A stretch of DNA of 59,805 nucleotides from CAZFCK01 sp964517355 (GCA_964517355.1 CAZFCK010000001.1:1-59805); one strand, 5' to 3'; counted from the first letter of the stretch, positions 1-8,501 are shown. Numbers and translations are program-made. Notes: a model not told the origin generated them from the sequence alone.

Positions 1-50
1 ATTGGAAATTGTTTCAGGGGAGAGCCTTGTTTCAAGGCGAAAATGCGCTA
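1..50 (+). repeat. 3' half of 104-bp triple-hairpin repeat
   Basis: These bases match the last 50 bases of the full repeat at 11442-11545. They include the right arm of the middle hairpin and the whole small third hairpin (GCCTTG-TTT-CAAGGC). The missing left half, in the same orientation, lies at the other end of the window (59755-59805), so the sequence was cut inside a repeat copy. Confidence 0.9.
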
Positions 51-187
51 GGGCCGTATCTCCGTGGATGAATCCAGACGGCCAAAGAAAAATGCCTCGG
101 AAATGAAAAAAAGACTTTACATAAGAAAAATTCTGATTACTATTATCATCAACAACTGAGATTACAGCTTCATTACGAGGCAACCAT

Positions 188-217
188 CCAGGGGAGCAAC
201 GTACAGACGTTCCCTGG
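188..217 (+). other. Imperfect hairpin upstream of first gene
   Basis: CCAGGG pairs with CCCTGG and AACGT with ACGTT, with a four-base bulge on the left arm. It lies about 50 bases before the first start codon, so it would be in the 5' leader. Its function is unknown; the rest of the stretch between the terminal repeat and the first gene shows nothing else I can name. Confidence 0.35.
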
Positions 218-270
218 CCTAGAGAGCATGGCGTCGAACAGCAGATGCCGAAACATGCAGGAGGGGCCTT

Positions 271-612
271 ATGCGACTTCAAGATTTTTCCAACCTGATC
301 ATTGATTGGGACATGACCCCTGAAGACGCCGTGATATTGTATCTCGAATGGGGTAATAACGACTGGCAGGGAAAGCACCAACCGGTGCGCTCCAAGGCGG
401 ACTATTCCAATTACTTTGTGGTGGACAATTGGGAAGAAAAGCCAACTGTGCGTCTGGTGCGCAGAAATTCAGAGCAGGCTGAAGATCTTTTGACCTTGCA
501 CCTCCCCGAGAATCTGGAAAGATCCTTTAAGGAGGAATATGGTTCTCTCAAGGGCATATATGAGCCAACGGACGAGATTAAGGCGTGGCTCAAGGCGCAA
601 CTGGAAAATTAG
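271..612 (+). CDS. Conserved hypothetical protein, DVU0772-like
   Basis: A 113-residue soluble acidic protein with no signal peptide or membrane segment. It starts at ATG 271 behind a strong ribosome binding site (GGAGGGG) about eight bases upstream. The sequence is rich in Trp, Tyr and acidic residues (for example WDMTPEDAV near the N-terminus and IKAWLKAQLEN at the end) and looks complete. It resembles a small family I know from Desulfovibrio as DVU0772-like; that match is from memory. No function is assigned to the family. The gene stands alone, flanked by repeat-rich noncoding DNA. Confidence 0.75.
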   Translation: MRLQDFSNLIIDWDMTPEDAVILYLEWGNNDWQGKHQPVRSKADYSNYFVVDNWEEKPTVRLVRRNSEQAEDLLTLHLPENLERSFKEEYGSLKGIYEPTDEIKAWLKAQLEN

Positions 613-786
613 CATGGAAGCGTTACGGAAAGGTTGTGATGCACTGTGACGCATGCCTTTTACGGCCGCTATTAAGAATGTAGCGGCGTCCATAGCCAGC
701 TAACGGGAAAAGCTTATTATTCAAAGGCGCATCCGCCGCTCAGCGGTGATAACGATACGCAAGCAGCCAACGTATAACTCCTCGGC

Positions 787-824
787 AACGCCCGCCCCAT
801 AAACGTATTATGAGGGAGGGCGTT
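787..824 (+). terminator. Hairpin, possible terminator of the first gene
   Basis: An 11-bp stem with one mismatch (AACGCCCGCCC against GGGAGGGCGTT) and a 16-base loop, about 175 bases after the first gene. Only a weak T-rich tail follows, so termination is uncertain. Confidence 0.35.
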
Positions 825-872
825 CGCCGTTTTCGGACTTGAAAAAGGCAGGAATCTCTATTGCTATTGAAC

Positions 873-976
873 TAGCGCATTTTCGCCTTGAAATAAGGCT
901 CTCCCCTGAAACAATTTCCAATTGTTCCAGGGAAATGCATAAGAGCATCTAGCGCTTTTCAAGCGTGAGATGCTCT
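873..976 (-). repeat. 104-bp triple-hairpin repeat, inverted full copy
   Basis: This is the reverse complement of the copy at 11442-11545 with one difference in 104 bases, in the loop of the small hairpin. Read on the minus strand it has three consecutive hairpins: a 16-bp stem beginning AGAGCATCT with two mismatches and a GAA loop, a 13-bp stem beginning CCCTGGAACAATT, and a 6-bp stem GCCTTG/CAAGGC. No open frame lies inside. It looks like a non-coding dispersed element, REP/MITE-like in size. Confidence 0.9.
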
Positions 977-1004
977 AAAATAGTTGAGTAGGCCGAATGC
1001 TATA

Positions 1005-1135
1005 ACATTCTGTATTTGTGAGGTGGTCCCCAATCGCAGGACAGTTTCGCGGCTTCGCTAAGGTGGATTCCTGTCCTGTGTCCTCGCCGCCTCCCCTGGT
1101 CGTCGCGCGGGCGCGAAAGCCCGCGACTTTTATTG
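1005..1135 (+). ncRNA. Possible structured small RNA ending in a terminator
   Basis: Two self-complementary parts lie in tandem. CAGGACAG near 1038 pairs with CTGTCCTG near 1073, and a GC-rich hairpin at 1102-1127 (GTCGCGCGGGC against GCCCGCGAC, loop GCGAAA) is followed by TTTTATTG, the shape of an intrinsic terminator. A TATAAC hexamer at about 1001 could be a -10 box. No conserved motif of SRP, 6S, tmRNA or RNase P RNA is visible. It could equally be a relic of a mobile element. Confidence 0.25.
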
Positions 1136-1291
1136 TTTCTTTAAGTCCAGAAGTCGTATTATTGAAGGTGAAACCTACTAGGGTCTGTTTCTAAAATATA
1201 ACGATTCGGGAAGGCCATTTCGTAAAAAAACAAAAATAATCAATGGATAGATTTCGCTTCTTAAAATTATGAAGGTTGGGAAAGAGAGAGC

Positions 1292-1331
1292 GCGAGAGGG
1301 AAAACCCTTTTTGAAGGGTTTCCCCTCTCGC
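1292..1331. repeat. Long hairpin repeat (GCGAGAGG family)
   Basis: An 18-bp stem with one mismatch (1292-1309 against 1314-1331) and a four-base loop. Related hairpins of the same GAGGGGAAACC character lie at 11389-11428, 11624-11662, 23032-23066 and 25288-25319. These probably act as dispersed bidirectional stem-loops or terminators. Confidence 0.7.
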
Positions 1332-1469
1332 ACTTTCGTTTTTATAACGAATTTTGCAGGCCCGAATCTGTGACGTGACGTGCTCCGACAAGTTATGTGC
1401 CGCATGCACAGTCTTTGCCAGCCGCATTGCATATCGCTTTAGACAAACACAGTGGCAAAGGAAAACACC

Positions 1470-1873
1470 ATGGCCCACAACGATAATTCATGTTTTCAAG
1501 TGAATGGTAGGGGCATTCTGAGTTTTGGGTCGATCCGGAGGAGCTTTTCCGTCCGGCAAAAGATGCGGAGATCACGGATACCCAGGCGCAGCTCACTACC
1601 CCGCTGGACACAACTCCCGCGCACCGTCTTTGGTTCAATCAAACGCTGAACGGCATTTACGCCGGCGATCCCCCCTATCCGTGGACGCAATTGGGCTATA
1701 CATACGACTGGGGGCATTCCCATCACACAGGGCTGACGGAATACATGATCAAAGGGGGGTCTGCCATTTTTATGCAGTCCATTTCGAGTAACGCGGAGTA
1801 TTTTCCAGAAGGCATCGCCCTTGATACTATGTGGTTGCTGGCTTTGTTCGCTTTTGTGCTCTGCCTGGCGTGA
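1470..1873 (+). pseudogene. Frameshifted conserved protein of unknown function
   Basis: ATG 1470 sits behind AAGGA with seven bases of spacing and opens a frame encoding MAHNDNSCFQVNGRG. After about 15 codons the frame becomes unlikely, while the frame one base back continues with a coherent sequence: HSEFWVDPEELFRP, then WFNQTLNGIYAGDPPYPW, WTQLGYTYDWG and GLTEYMIKGG, to the stop at 1871-1873. The break is at a run of four G at 1510-1513. Adding one G joins the frames into a protein of about 134 residues. The C-terminus (WLLALFAFVLCLA) is unusually hydrophobic and may itself be abnormal. I do not recognise the family. A sequencing error or reversible homopolymer slippage would give the same picture. 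Confidence 0.55.
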
Positions 1874-1931
1874 GGGGCGGTAATGCGTGCGCGCATGAAA
1901 TCGTGACGTTCGTGACAGTGGCCTCTTGCGG

Positions 1932-2804
1932 TCACATTTTCCGGCAACGGATTTCCACCTCATGTCTCTGAGTGACATGAACCTCCGCTTCATGCAGCGC
2001 GCCGATCACCGGCGCGGCGTATTCTTGTGTGGCCGAGGCGGCGAGGGCCACATGGCGGTCGGATGCGGCCAATCCTTGAGACGGGTCGAAGCCGCGCCAG
2101 CCGCCACCGGGAAAATATACCTCGGCCCAGGCGTGCAGGCTGTATGCTGTGACCTCAGCGTGTTCAGAAAAATAAGGCGCATGGTAGCCATTGACAAAAC
2201 GGGCAGGGAGGCCCGCCTCACGGCAGACTTCGATGAAAAGTCCGGCAAGATCGCTGCTGCTGCCGGCAAGTTGTTTCAATGTCTGCTCAGGAGCACGGGT
2301 ACTTGTTGCATCACCATGTATCTTATTCGTAGTGCTGAAAAGGTATCCATTGAGCAAGGTGCAGAACTGGAGGCTGTTGTCGGCGCATTCCTTGCGCAGC
2401 GAAAGCGCAAGATGGGTTACGGGGTCTTTTTTATCCTTGGACGGATGGATGCGTTGCAGGCAGGCAGCCAGGGAATGCATCTCGTGCGGAGCGAGGTGTA
2501 ACGGCAAAACATCGCCGCCTGGGGCAAAGGTGAAATCAAATGCATTTGTACGGCATGTTTCCACTTCCGCCCAAGTGCGGATGGTCATGGATTGATGCGT
2601 GCCCACGAACCGGCAGTGAATAATGGCGTTGTCTTCACTATCCATGGCGTTGCTCAGAACCTCCGGCGCAGGGTCTATGGCCAGGTCGAAGGATTGTAAT
2701 TGTTGCCGGGGCGAGTTGCGGGGACGCAGCCGTAATGTGTGGGGTTCGATTTGCGTCGCCTTGGAAAAAATGGAGCTGATGAGGTGGGAAACAATGCAGC
2801 GCAT
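1932..2804 (-). CDS. Transglutaminase-like protein lacking the catalytic cysteine
   Basis: About 290 residues from the ATG at 2804; an in-frame extension to a GTG at 2933 is possible but reads as non-coding. The N-terminal part (EPHTLRLRPR, then LQSFDLAIDP) matches the bacterial transglutaminase-like N-terminal region, and the C-terminal part is the papain-like core: GLPARFVNGY, then LHAWAEVYFPGGGW and RGFDPSQG, with the catalytic His and Asp in place. Family members normally carry Cys in a G-x-C-x-D context before the helix. Here the segment reads AGSSSDLAGLF, encoded by three AGC codons, so the nucleophile is Ser. It may be a binding protein or an inactivated protease. It is a lone gene. 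Confidence 0.8.
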   Translation of the reverse strand: MRCIVSHLISSIFSKATQIEPHTLRLRPRNSPRQQLQSFDLAIDPAPEVLSNAMDSEDNAIIHCRFVGTHQSMTIRTWAEVETCRTNAFDFTFAPGGDVLPLHLAPHEMHSLAACLQRIHPSKDKKDPVTHLALSLRKECADNSLQFCTLLNGYLFSTTNKIHGDATSTRAPEQTLKQLAGSSSDLAGLFIEVCREAGLPARFVNGYHAPYFSEHAEVTAYSLHAWAEVYFPGGGWRGFDPSQGLAASDRHVALAASATQEYAAPVIGALHEAEVHVTQRHEVEIRCRKM

Positions 2805-3151
2805 GGTCGATTGGCTTCCGCTCACTGGCGTGTTGCTGGTCTCATGTGGAGTTCCGTAAAGACATGCCGGAGGCACTTTGGTATTCGCGGAAGGATCGGT
2901 CTGTTGCATAATCCGGTTTTCATCCCGCTGCACAGCCTTCGGTGGTTTACGACCTTTAGAATAAGTTTTTAAGAATCACCAACCCTTTTTTTTAATAAAT
3001 ATTTAGCATGGTGAGGATGCTGCTCCACTATCCGCGGGGCCAGGGGGGCGTTCCTCCTGGCGGGGGGTGGGGCGGAGCCCCAGCCTATACCTTTTCATAA
3101 TTATTTTTTTCCAGGGTGCGGATGCTTCATGTTTTTGTTAACAACCGAAGA
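2805..3151. other. Intergenic region with GGCGGGGC repeat
   Basis: No gene seen. It separates two minus-strand genes and contains the GC-rich repeat at 3029-3085. AT-rich DNA around 2960-3008 could hold the promoter for the transglutaminase-like gene. Confidence 0.5.
3029..3085 (-). repeat. GC-rich intergenic repeat, inverted copy
   Basis: Its reverse complement shares the pattern GGCTCCGCCCCA, then CCCCGCCAGG, GGAACGCCCC and GGACCCGCGGAT with 11249-11313 and 19609-19663. The two GC blocks are self-complementary. Such repeats are common between genes in Desulfovibrio-like genomes. Confidence 0.7.
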
Positions 3152-4066
3152 TCATTCACCTTCACCGGGATAGCGGATGGCGCCGCTCTGGCTGATGTCG
3201 TAGCCCACAAGATCTTGGGCCATTTGCTTCAATTCGTTGGAGTGGAGGAGATTCAAAAAGGCCTGTACGGGCTTGTCGAAAAAACGATTTTTGAAAAGCA
3301 GCAGGTCGAATCTCTCCCAGCGCAAGGGGACGAAATCCAGATGCAGCATGGCGCTGACAGCTCTGATGGCCAGTCCGGCGTCGGCTCTGCCGGTGAGAAC
3401 ATCAAGCCCCACATCGAGGTGGCGCTGCACTTCACGGGCGTACCCGGGAATGGTGCTGCCGTCGATGTTGGCTTTTTCCAGCTCGCGGTCGAGCAAGAGT
3501 CGGGTTCCAGTACCAAGGGGGCGGTTGACAAGACGCAAGCCCTTGACGTGGATGTCTGCGATGCAGCGGATATCGTTTGGGTTGCCTTTAGGCACGAGAA
3601 TGCCTTGTTCACGGCGGCAAAAACAGATCACAAGAGGCATGTGCTCCAGTTCGCCGTGAGCAAAGGCGAAATTGTAGTCGCTTTCGTCTTCTTGCAGCAA
3701 ATGGCTGCACGTGATGTCGCAAAGCCCCTGGCGTAGGGCGCGAATGCCGCCCATGCTCCCGAGCGTGGCTTGGACGGCGAGCATGTCGGGATGTTGCCGC
3801 GCAAAAAGAGTGCAACTACGATCAAGCAGGATGTCGTTGCTTCCGGCAATGACGACCAGTTTATCTTGGAGGTCGTAGTTACGCTCTTCCTTCGGGTGGT
3901 GCAGGGTGTTGTTCTCCAGCCACTGTTCAACCAAATGCAGAGGGAAAAGCCATTTTCCGGTGATTTTTGTGGCAGGCAGACCCTTTTCGCCGACAAGTGA
4001 ATAGATCTGTTTTTCATTGACGCCCAGAAACTGGGCGACCTCTTTGGTGGAAAGAAGCCGCATCAT
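3152..4066 (-). CDS. HTH regulator with periplasmic-binding-protein-like domain
   Basis: A 304-residue cytoplasmic protein. Residues 1-55 are an excisionase-type winged helix (LLSTKEVAQFLGVNEKQIYS, then ITGKWLFPLHLVEQWL), matching the HTH_17 type. From about residue 70 a substrate-binding domain of the PBP-like superfamily follows (LVIAGSNDILLD, then LGSMGGIRALRQG, NRPLGTGTRLLLDRELE and GRADAGLAIRAVS), the arrangement seen in molybdate/tungstate-type one-component regulators (PF12727). It should bind a small anion or metabolite and control transcription. No transport gene lies nearby, so the ligand cannot be inferred. Two adjacent ATG codons (4066 and 4063) can start it. Confidence 0.8.
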   Translation of the reverse strand: MMRLLSTKEVAQFLGVNEKQIYSLVGEKGLPATKITGKWLFPLHLVEQWLENNTLHHPKEERNYDLQDKLVVIAGSNDILLDRSCTLFARQHPDMLAVQATLGSMGGIRALRQGLCDITCSHLLQEDESDYNFAFAHGELEHMPLVICFCRREQGILVPKGNPNDIRCIADIHVKGLRLVNRPLGTGTRLLLDRELEKANIDGSTIPGYAREVQRHLDVGLDVLTGRADAGLAIRAVSAMLHLDFVPLRWERFDLLLFKNRFFDKPVQAFLNLLHSNELKQMAQDLVGYDISQSGAIRYPGEGE

Positions 4067-4874
4067 AATAACTAGCTCCGCGCTATGTGTTTCGCCGCCG
4101 GAGACATCCCTTCAGATGAAGGCACCCCGAAGAGATATGACGGCAAAGGATGAGCAGCCACCCGAGTGGGGCCGGCTTGGTTTTGTTCCTCGTTTATCAG
4201 TGAAGGCGTTACGGGAGCCGCAATTATTAAATATGCCACCTCACGGTCCTTCTTTTTGAAAAAAGTATGCATAACTATAACTGGATTAATAGATTATTCC
4301 GAACGTACAACCACCAAGACAATTTATTGAAACTGACAGCGGGAATATTTTATACAGCTTTGTGTAATTGTGACAAGTTGCGATCACGAACAATTATAAA
4401 AAAGGATGTTCCGCTGCGCGAAATAAAAAGGACGAAGCACGAATCAGCGCTTCGCCCTTGCAAATGGTTCAAATAATGTTGTGTGTTGACGGAAAAGCGT
4501 TTTCCGGTATCCCGGATTGACCTTCATTCACAATGGAAAGCTTGGGTCAATGTTAGTGCTGCCTTAGCCAGTGGCGACTCGGCTCGCCGTTATGGGAACC
4601 AAACTCCACCGAATACAGCGACCTCCGTCATCTGGATCGTTTGAGGTTAACGATGCCTTACCTTTCCTACGTAGGACTTGATGCAACAATATGTCAAAAC
4701 GAGCCGGTGGTCAAGAGCCGTTTCATGACTTTTTCGCAAGTTTTTTTTGATTTTCGCAAATACGTTCACGTCACAGGGAAGCATTGCATGACGAAAAGCG
4801 TAACGCACTATCGCCTGAAACGGCTCATCCACCCCTCGTCTTGCTGTCGTCTGGAAAATAACCGTTTATAAAAA
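4067..4874. other. Intergenic region with an isolated minus-strand terminator
   Basis: About 800 bases without a convincing gene. Short open frames at 4267-4476 and 4641-4871 lack ribosome binding sites and recognisable sequence. The region near 4067-4260 probably holds the promoter of the regulator. A terminator on the minus strand lies at 4428-4459, and a short palindrome (GGAAAA-GCG-TTTTCC) lies near 4493-4507. Confidence 0.5.
4428..4459 (-). terminator. Intrinsic terminator on the minus strand
   Basis: Read on the minus strand, AAGGGCGAAGC pairs with GCTTCGTCCTT (one G-T pair) around a ten-base loop and runs into TTTTTATTT. It is the only clear terminator between the small membrane protein gene ending at 4875 and the regulator starting at 4066. 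It may end a long 3' untranslated region or a small RNA. Confidence 0.6.
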
Positions 4875-5174
4875 CTAGCAATAATTGTTTTGTTGCCGGC
4901 GACGGTTCCCCCATGCGCGCAGAACGCCCATAATGCCGTAGGCGAGCGTGGTCAGCAGGGCCAAAAGCACTATGTATGCCAGGACATCAAGTGTCGCTTC
5001 CAGAAAAACAAAGGTGTTTACGATAAAGTCGGAAAAGCTGAGAAGCAGCTTGTAGAGATCGGCGACCGGGTGTCCGCGAAACAACGTGAAGATGATTAAT
5101 AATACAGCGCCCCACACCAGGGAGGCCTTCATATCTTTTTTGTTCAGTTTTACGTCTTTTAGTAAGTTATTCAT
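4875..5174 (-). CDS. Small two-pass inner membrane protein
   Basis: A 99-residue protein with a charged N-terminus (MNNLLKDVKLNKKDMK), a first hydrophobic segment at about residues 18-32 (SLVWGAVLLIIFTLF), a second stretch at about 58-84 (FLEATLDVLAYIVLLALL) and a basic tail (RAWGNRRRQQ). The start has a good ribosome binding site (AAGGAAA, nine bases upstream). I do not recognise the family. It lies 384 bases downstream of the NarL-type regulator on the same strand, too far to assume an operon. Function unknown. Confidence 0.65.
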   Translation of the reverse strand: MNNLLKDVKLNKKDMKASLVWGAVLLIIFTLFRGHPVADLYKLLLSFSDFIVNTFVFLEATLDVLAYIVLLALLTTLAYGIMGVLRAWGNRRRQQNNYC

Positions 5175-5557
5175 AATAGATTTCCTTTTTTTTTGGCGTG
5201 TTGACTACAAACAGTAGATGAAAGACAGGCCCTATCCACAACGTAACTCCCTTTCTACCTCATGATGGACTGAAGGTAAACATGAGTGAATAATGATTTA
5301 TCCTGTGCAAAAAGAAATTGTGAAAATGTGATCGTGAACTTCGTTATGAGAGATGAAAACAGGCCGGGCTTGTTCCGGCTCTCAAAAAGGAACATTTTGT
5401 ACCTATAAGCGGTTCGTGGCAACATTTCGATTGCTGGGAGTATCTTCGTTTTACCGGTGGAATTGGAGCAGAAGATGATTTTTGAGCGCCTCCATACAAT
5501 TGAAAATTTTTTCCGGAGAACCAGTTCAACAAGTCGAGCGGCAATGTGTAAAGGTAG
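5175..5557. other. Intergenic region
   Basis: 383 bases between two minus-strand genes. I see no gene, repeat or clear terminator. The AT-rich part just upstream of 5174 (AAAAAAAAGGAAATC on the minus strand) belongs to the leader of the small membrane protein. Confidence 0.5.
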
Positions 5558-6202
5558 TTACATACTGGTGAGGCCTTCGCTGATGGCGAATTTCACCAGA
5601 TCGGCCAGGTTGCTCAGTTTAAGTTTGTGCATGATTCTATGCCGGTGGACATCCACTGTTTTAGGACTCAGGTGCAGTTGCTCGGCGATTTCTTTACTGC
5701 TTTGGCCTTCAGCCAGGCGTTGGATAATTTCGCGTTCTCTGGACGTGAGAGAATCCAGGAGACTATGTTTGCCGTCGAGTGTCGTAACATAATCATTGAT
5801 GACAACTTCGGAAATTTCTTTGCTAAGGTAGATTTTTCCCCGCATAACGTGTTCAATCGCCAGAATGAGTTCATCAAACGCGCAATCTTTGAGGATATAT
5901 CCCCGGGCGCCCGCTTTAAGCATTTCAACGACAAATCGCTTTTTCGGATACATGGAAAGGGCGATAACGCACGTGGGCAGCCCCATGGCGGTGATGCGCT
6001 GCGTGGCTTCCATCCCGTTGAGGTTGGGCATGTGTATGTCCATGATCGCGACATCGGGCAAATGGATTCTGGTGAGTTCCACCGCCTGTTGTCCGTCAGA
6101 GGCTTCCGCCACCACATGCATTTGGGATTGCTGTTCAATCATAGCCTTCAGCCCTTGACGGAGAATGATATGGTCGTCTGCGAGAAGAACTTTGCAACGC
6201 AT
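5558..6202 (-). CDS. NarL/FixJ-family response regulator
   Basis: A 214-residue two-domain regulator. The receiver has the acidic pocket D9-D10, the phosphoacceptor D55 (VAIMDIHMPN), the conserved Ser (VIALSMYPKK) and Lys (GYILKD). The C-terminal LuxR-type HTH, about residues 150-210, contains LTSREREIIQRLAEG and SSKEIAEQLHLSPKTVDVHR. It should be phosphorylated by the histidine kinase encoded 34 bases upstream and then bind DNA as a dimer. Target genes cannot be read from the window. All key residues are intact, and length is normal for the family. Confidence 0.93.
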   Translation of the reverse strand: MRCKVLLADDHIILRQGLKAMIEQQSQMHVVAEASDGQQAVELTRIHLPDVAIMDIHMPNLNGMEATQRITAMGLPTCVIALSMYPKKRFVVEMLKAGARGYILKDCAFDELILAIEHVMRGKIYLSKEISEVVINDYVTTLDGKHSLLDSLTSREREIIQRLAEGQSSKEIAEQLHLSPKTVDVHRHRIMHKLKLSNLADLVKFAISEGLTSM

Positions 6203-6236
6203 AAATATGTGCCTAGTCGTGCTTATTGTGCTGAAG

Positions 6237-8240
6237 TTAATAGTTTTTCAATGATTTTTCTTTGCTGCGGGAAGGGGTGTTTTGCCGGGGCATGAAAAGG
6301 GTGCACCGGGTGCCTAAGGAGGTGCTTTGGATATTCAATGCTCCCCCTATGATATCAAGGCGTTCACGGATGCTGAAGAGACCGAATCCGGAGTCGCGTT
6401 TGTGTTTCGCGGTATTTTGTTGAATATCCTGGAATCCTTTTCCGTCATCCGTTACACTGCATGTTACGCCAAGTGCATTGCTTTGGAGGTCGATGGTGAC
6501 CGTGCTGGCCTGGGCGTGCTTGAGCACATTGGTCATGAGTTCCCTCACCATCTGAAACAGCATTATCTGTTGATCTTCTTCGAGTACAATTTCGTTTTGG
6601 CGATGGTTGGAGCAAATAACTTTAATGTTGTGGCGTTCTTCAAATTCTTCCGCCAGCTCCTCTATGGCAGCCGCGAAGCCGAGTTCATAGAGTTCAGGGG
6701 AGCCCATTTCCCATATCAGACAGCGGCTTTGGGCTATCATTTTTTTTGTCAGGTTTAGTAACTCATGGCAATCATGAGAGATTTTCTGCGATGACACATC
6801 CTCTTTCAGGGCCGAGAGCTTGATGCGCGCCATGGCCAAATCCTGGCCGATGCCGTCATGTAGTTCCAGCGCGAGACGCCGTCGTTCGCGCTGCTCCACC
6901 AGCGATATTTCGTAGGCGAGTTCGCGCAAACGGTTGCGATATTCAGACAGTTCACGCTTGGTGTTTTCCAGTTCCAAAATTTTGTCCAGCAACAGTTTGT
7001 TGGTCTTGGTAAGTTCGGAAGTGCGTTCCAGGACCCGGCGCTCTAGAGAAAGCCTGTAACGTTTTTGCTGCTCCTGGGGGCTGTCGGTTTGTGTCGCGGA
7101 ACGCAGAACACACTCCATCCCCACCAGCATTCCATGTTTATCGTGCTTGCTGTGCAGGTCGCAACGGCATTGCAGCAACTGACCGTCTTGATGGAGCAGA
7201 TCTAGAGGGGCGTTATGCACCGCCTTGGATGTATCGAGTTGACCGACCATGTTCCAAAAATCTTCAGCATTGCAGCAAAGATCCTTATCGAAGCGCAATA
7301 ACAGCAAATCGTCTTCGCCATACCCCGTGAGCATAGCGGTTGCCTGGTTGAAAGAGAGCAACCTCCCCGTGTTATCGAGAATACAACAAGCCTCCCGTTG
7401 CGCAGGGGCGGGAAAAAATAGTGATTCGCCCCATGGGGTTGAAGCTGCGGGAGGCAACGGTTCATATGCTACCTGCCACGAAACGATTGCCAGACGTTGC
7501 CCCGAAGTGGCGCCAATCCAAGGAGTGCAGGTATAGTCCAAGGTTTTGTTGCGTTGCGGGGCAAAGGGTATGCTGCCCTGGAAAGAAGTGCTCTCTCCTC
7601 CCAAACAACGATCAAGTTGCGGTTTGAATACGCTTTCAAAAATGTCGTGGCCAAACACTTCCGAGAGCGTGCGCCCTGTTATCTTTCGTTGGGACAGTCC
7701 GTGATCCAGGCATACGGCTTCATTCACCAGCACAAAGCGATATTTTTCATCTACGATGAAAATGCGATCACTAATTAGGGAAATGACCTGTTCGAGGCAG
7801 TACGCGCGTTCCCGCTCCCCGACGAGTGAGGAGATATCCAGAAGCATGACCAATAAACAGAGTGCGCTATCTTTCGATTCGGGAAGGGGACGGCAACGGC
7901 GGTAGAATACGAAATGGCCCTTTTTCCCATGACAAGTGATGCTCGCTTCAGTGTAGTGTGCTTTTTCAGAGCGTAGTGCCAGGGCATCGGCCTCGGATAA
8001 CACTGCTGCCTCATGACGTGGAAACAGCGTTGTGATGGGGTGCCACGCCAATTCGTTGACATTGGTTCCAAAGAGGTCGCATGCCGCGTGATTGGCGTAA
8101 ATACAGCGCAATGCGTTGTTCAGTATGTAAACTGGTATCTCCAACCAGTCGTAATCGCTGAATCCTTTCTGCCAATAGTCAGGAAGGGCAGTGCCCTGGG
8201 GACAAGGGGGCGATGTCTCGTTAGGTTTATGTGTCGACAT
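6237..8240 (-). CDS. PAS-domain histidine kinase, NarX/DegS-type (HisKA_3)
   Basis: A 667-residue soluble kinase with no membrane segment. Three PAS-like domains lie at about 28-135, 145-260 and 280-385, followed by a coiled coil at about 395-450. The dimerisation/phosphoacceptor domain has H461 in ALELHDGIGQDLA, and the ATPase domain has the N box (ELMTNVLKHA, N571), DDGKGF near 598 and GFGLFSIRER. This is the HPK7/HisKA_3 class that pairs with NarL-type regulators, matching the next gene. The signal is probably cytoplasmic (redox, oxygen or a small ligand bound by a PAS domain), but no haem or flavin site can be assigned with confidence. Confidence 0.92.
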   Translation of the reverse strand: MSTHKPNETSPPCPQGTALPDYWQKGFSDYDWLEIPVYILNNALRCIYANHAACDLFGTNVNELAWHPITTLFPRHEAAVLSEADALALRSEKAHYTEASITCHGKKGHFVFYRRCRPLPESKDSALCLLVMLLDISSLVGERERAYCLEQVISLISDRIFIVDEKYRFVLVNEAVCLDHGLSQRKITGRTLSEVFGHDIFESVFKPQLDRCLGGESTSFQGSIPFAPQRNKTLDYTCTPWIGATSGQRLAIVSWQVAYEPLPPAASTPWGESLFFPAPAQREACCILDNTGRLLSFNQATAMLTGYGEDDLLLLRFDKDLCCNAEDFWNMVGQLDTSKAVHNAPLDLLHQDGQLLQCRCDLHSKHDKHGMLVGMECVLRSATQTDSPQEQQKRYRLSLERRVLERTSELTKTNKLLLDKILELENTKRELSEYRNRLRELAYEISLVEQRERRRLALELHDGIGQDLAMARIKLSALKEDVSSQKISHDCHELLNLTKKMIAQSRCLIWEMGSPELYELGFAAAIEELAEEFEERHNIKVICSNHRQNEIVLEEDQQIMLFQMVRELMTNVLKHAQASTVTIDLQSNALGVTCSVTDDGKGFQDIQQNTAKHKRDSGFGLFSIRERLDIIGGALNIQSTSLGTRCTLFMPRQNTPSRSKEKSLKNY

Positions 8241-8501
8241 GGCGAACTCATGTTATTCGCTTTTATATACTATGGCAAACATGGCGTATGAAAAGTGATC
8301 GGCTCTTTTCTTGTGTACCATAACACGGGCTTGAAGCGAGTGAAAGGGTGCAGGGATGAAAAGGCGGCCCATGCAAGGCATCAACGAAAGGCGACCCCAA
8401 AGGCATACAGAACAACCGGATAGAATGTCTTGCTTTTCAACCGCCGCTACGCTAATGGTTGGACGCGAAAAGGATAATTATTACCTCTTAAGGATTATAA
8501 A

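Larger units (their letters stand above)
613..1469. other. Repeat-rich intergenic region
   Basis: This 857-base stretch has no convincing gene. It holds a hairpin at 787-824, an inverted full copy of the 104-bp repeat at 873-976, a possible structured transcript at about 1005-1135 ending in a terminator-like hairpin, and a long hairpin repeat at 1292-1331. Short open frames here have no ribosome binding site and coincide with the palindromes. Confidence 0.7.

Noticed and set aside
1005..1135. SRP RNA, 6S RNA or tmRNA identity for the structured region
   Set aside because: The conserved SRP apical loop and other family hallmarks are absent; only a generic structured RNA is supportable.
4267..4476. 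Open frame of about 69 codons
   Set aside because: No ribosome binding site and no recognisable sequence; AT-rich noncoding DNA.
4641..4871. Open frames on both strands (76 and 61 codons)
   Set aside because: They overlap each other in opposite directions, have no start signals and no family resemblance.
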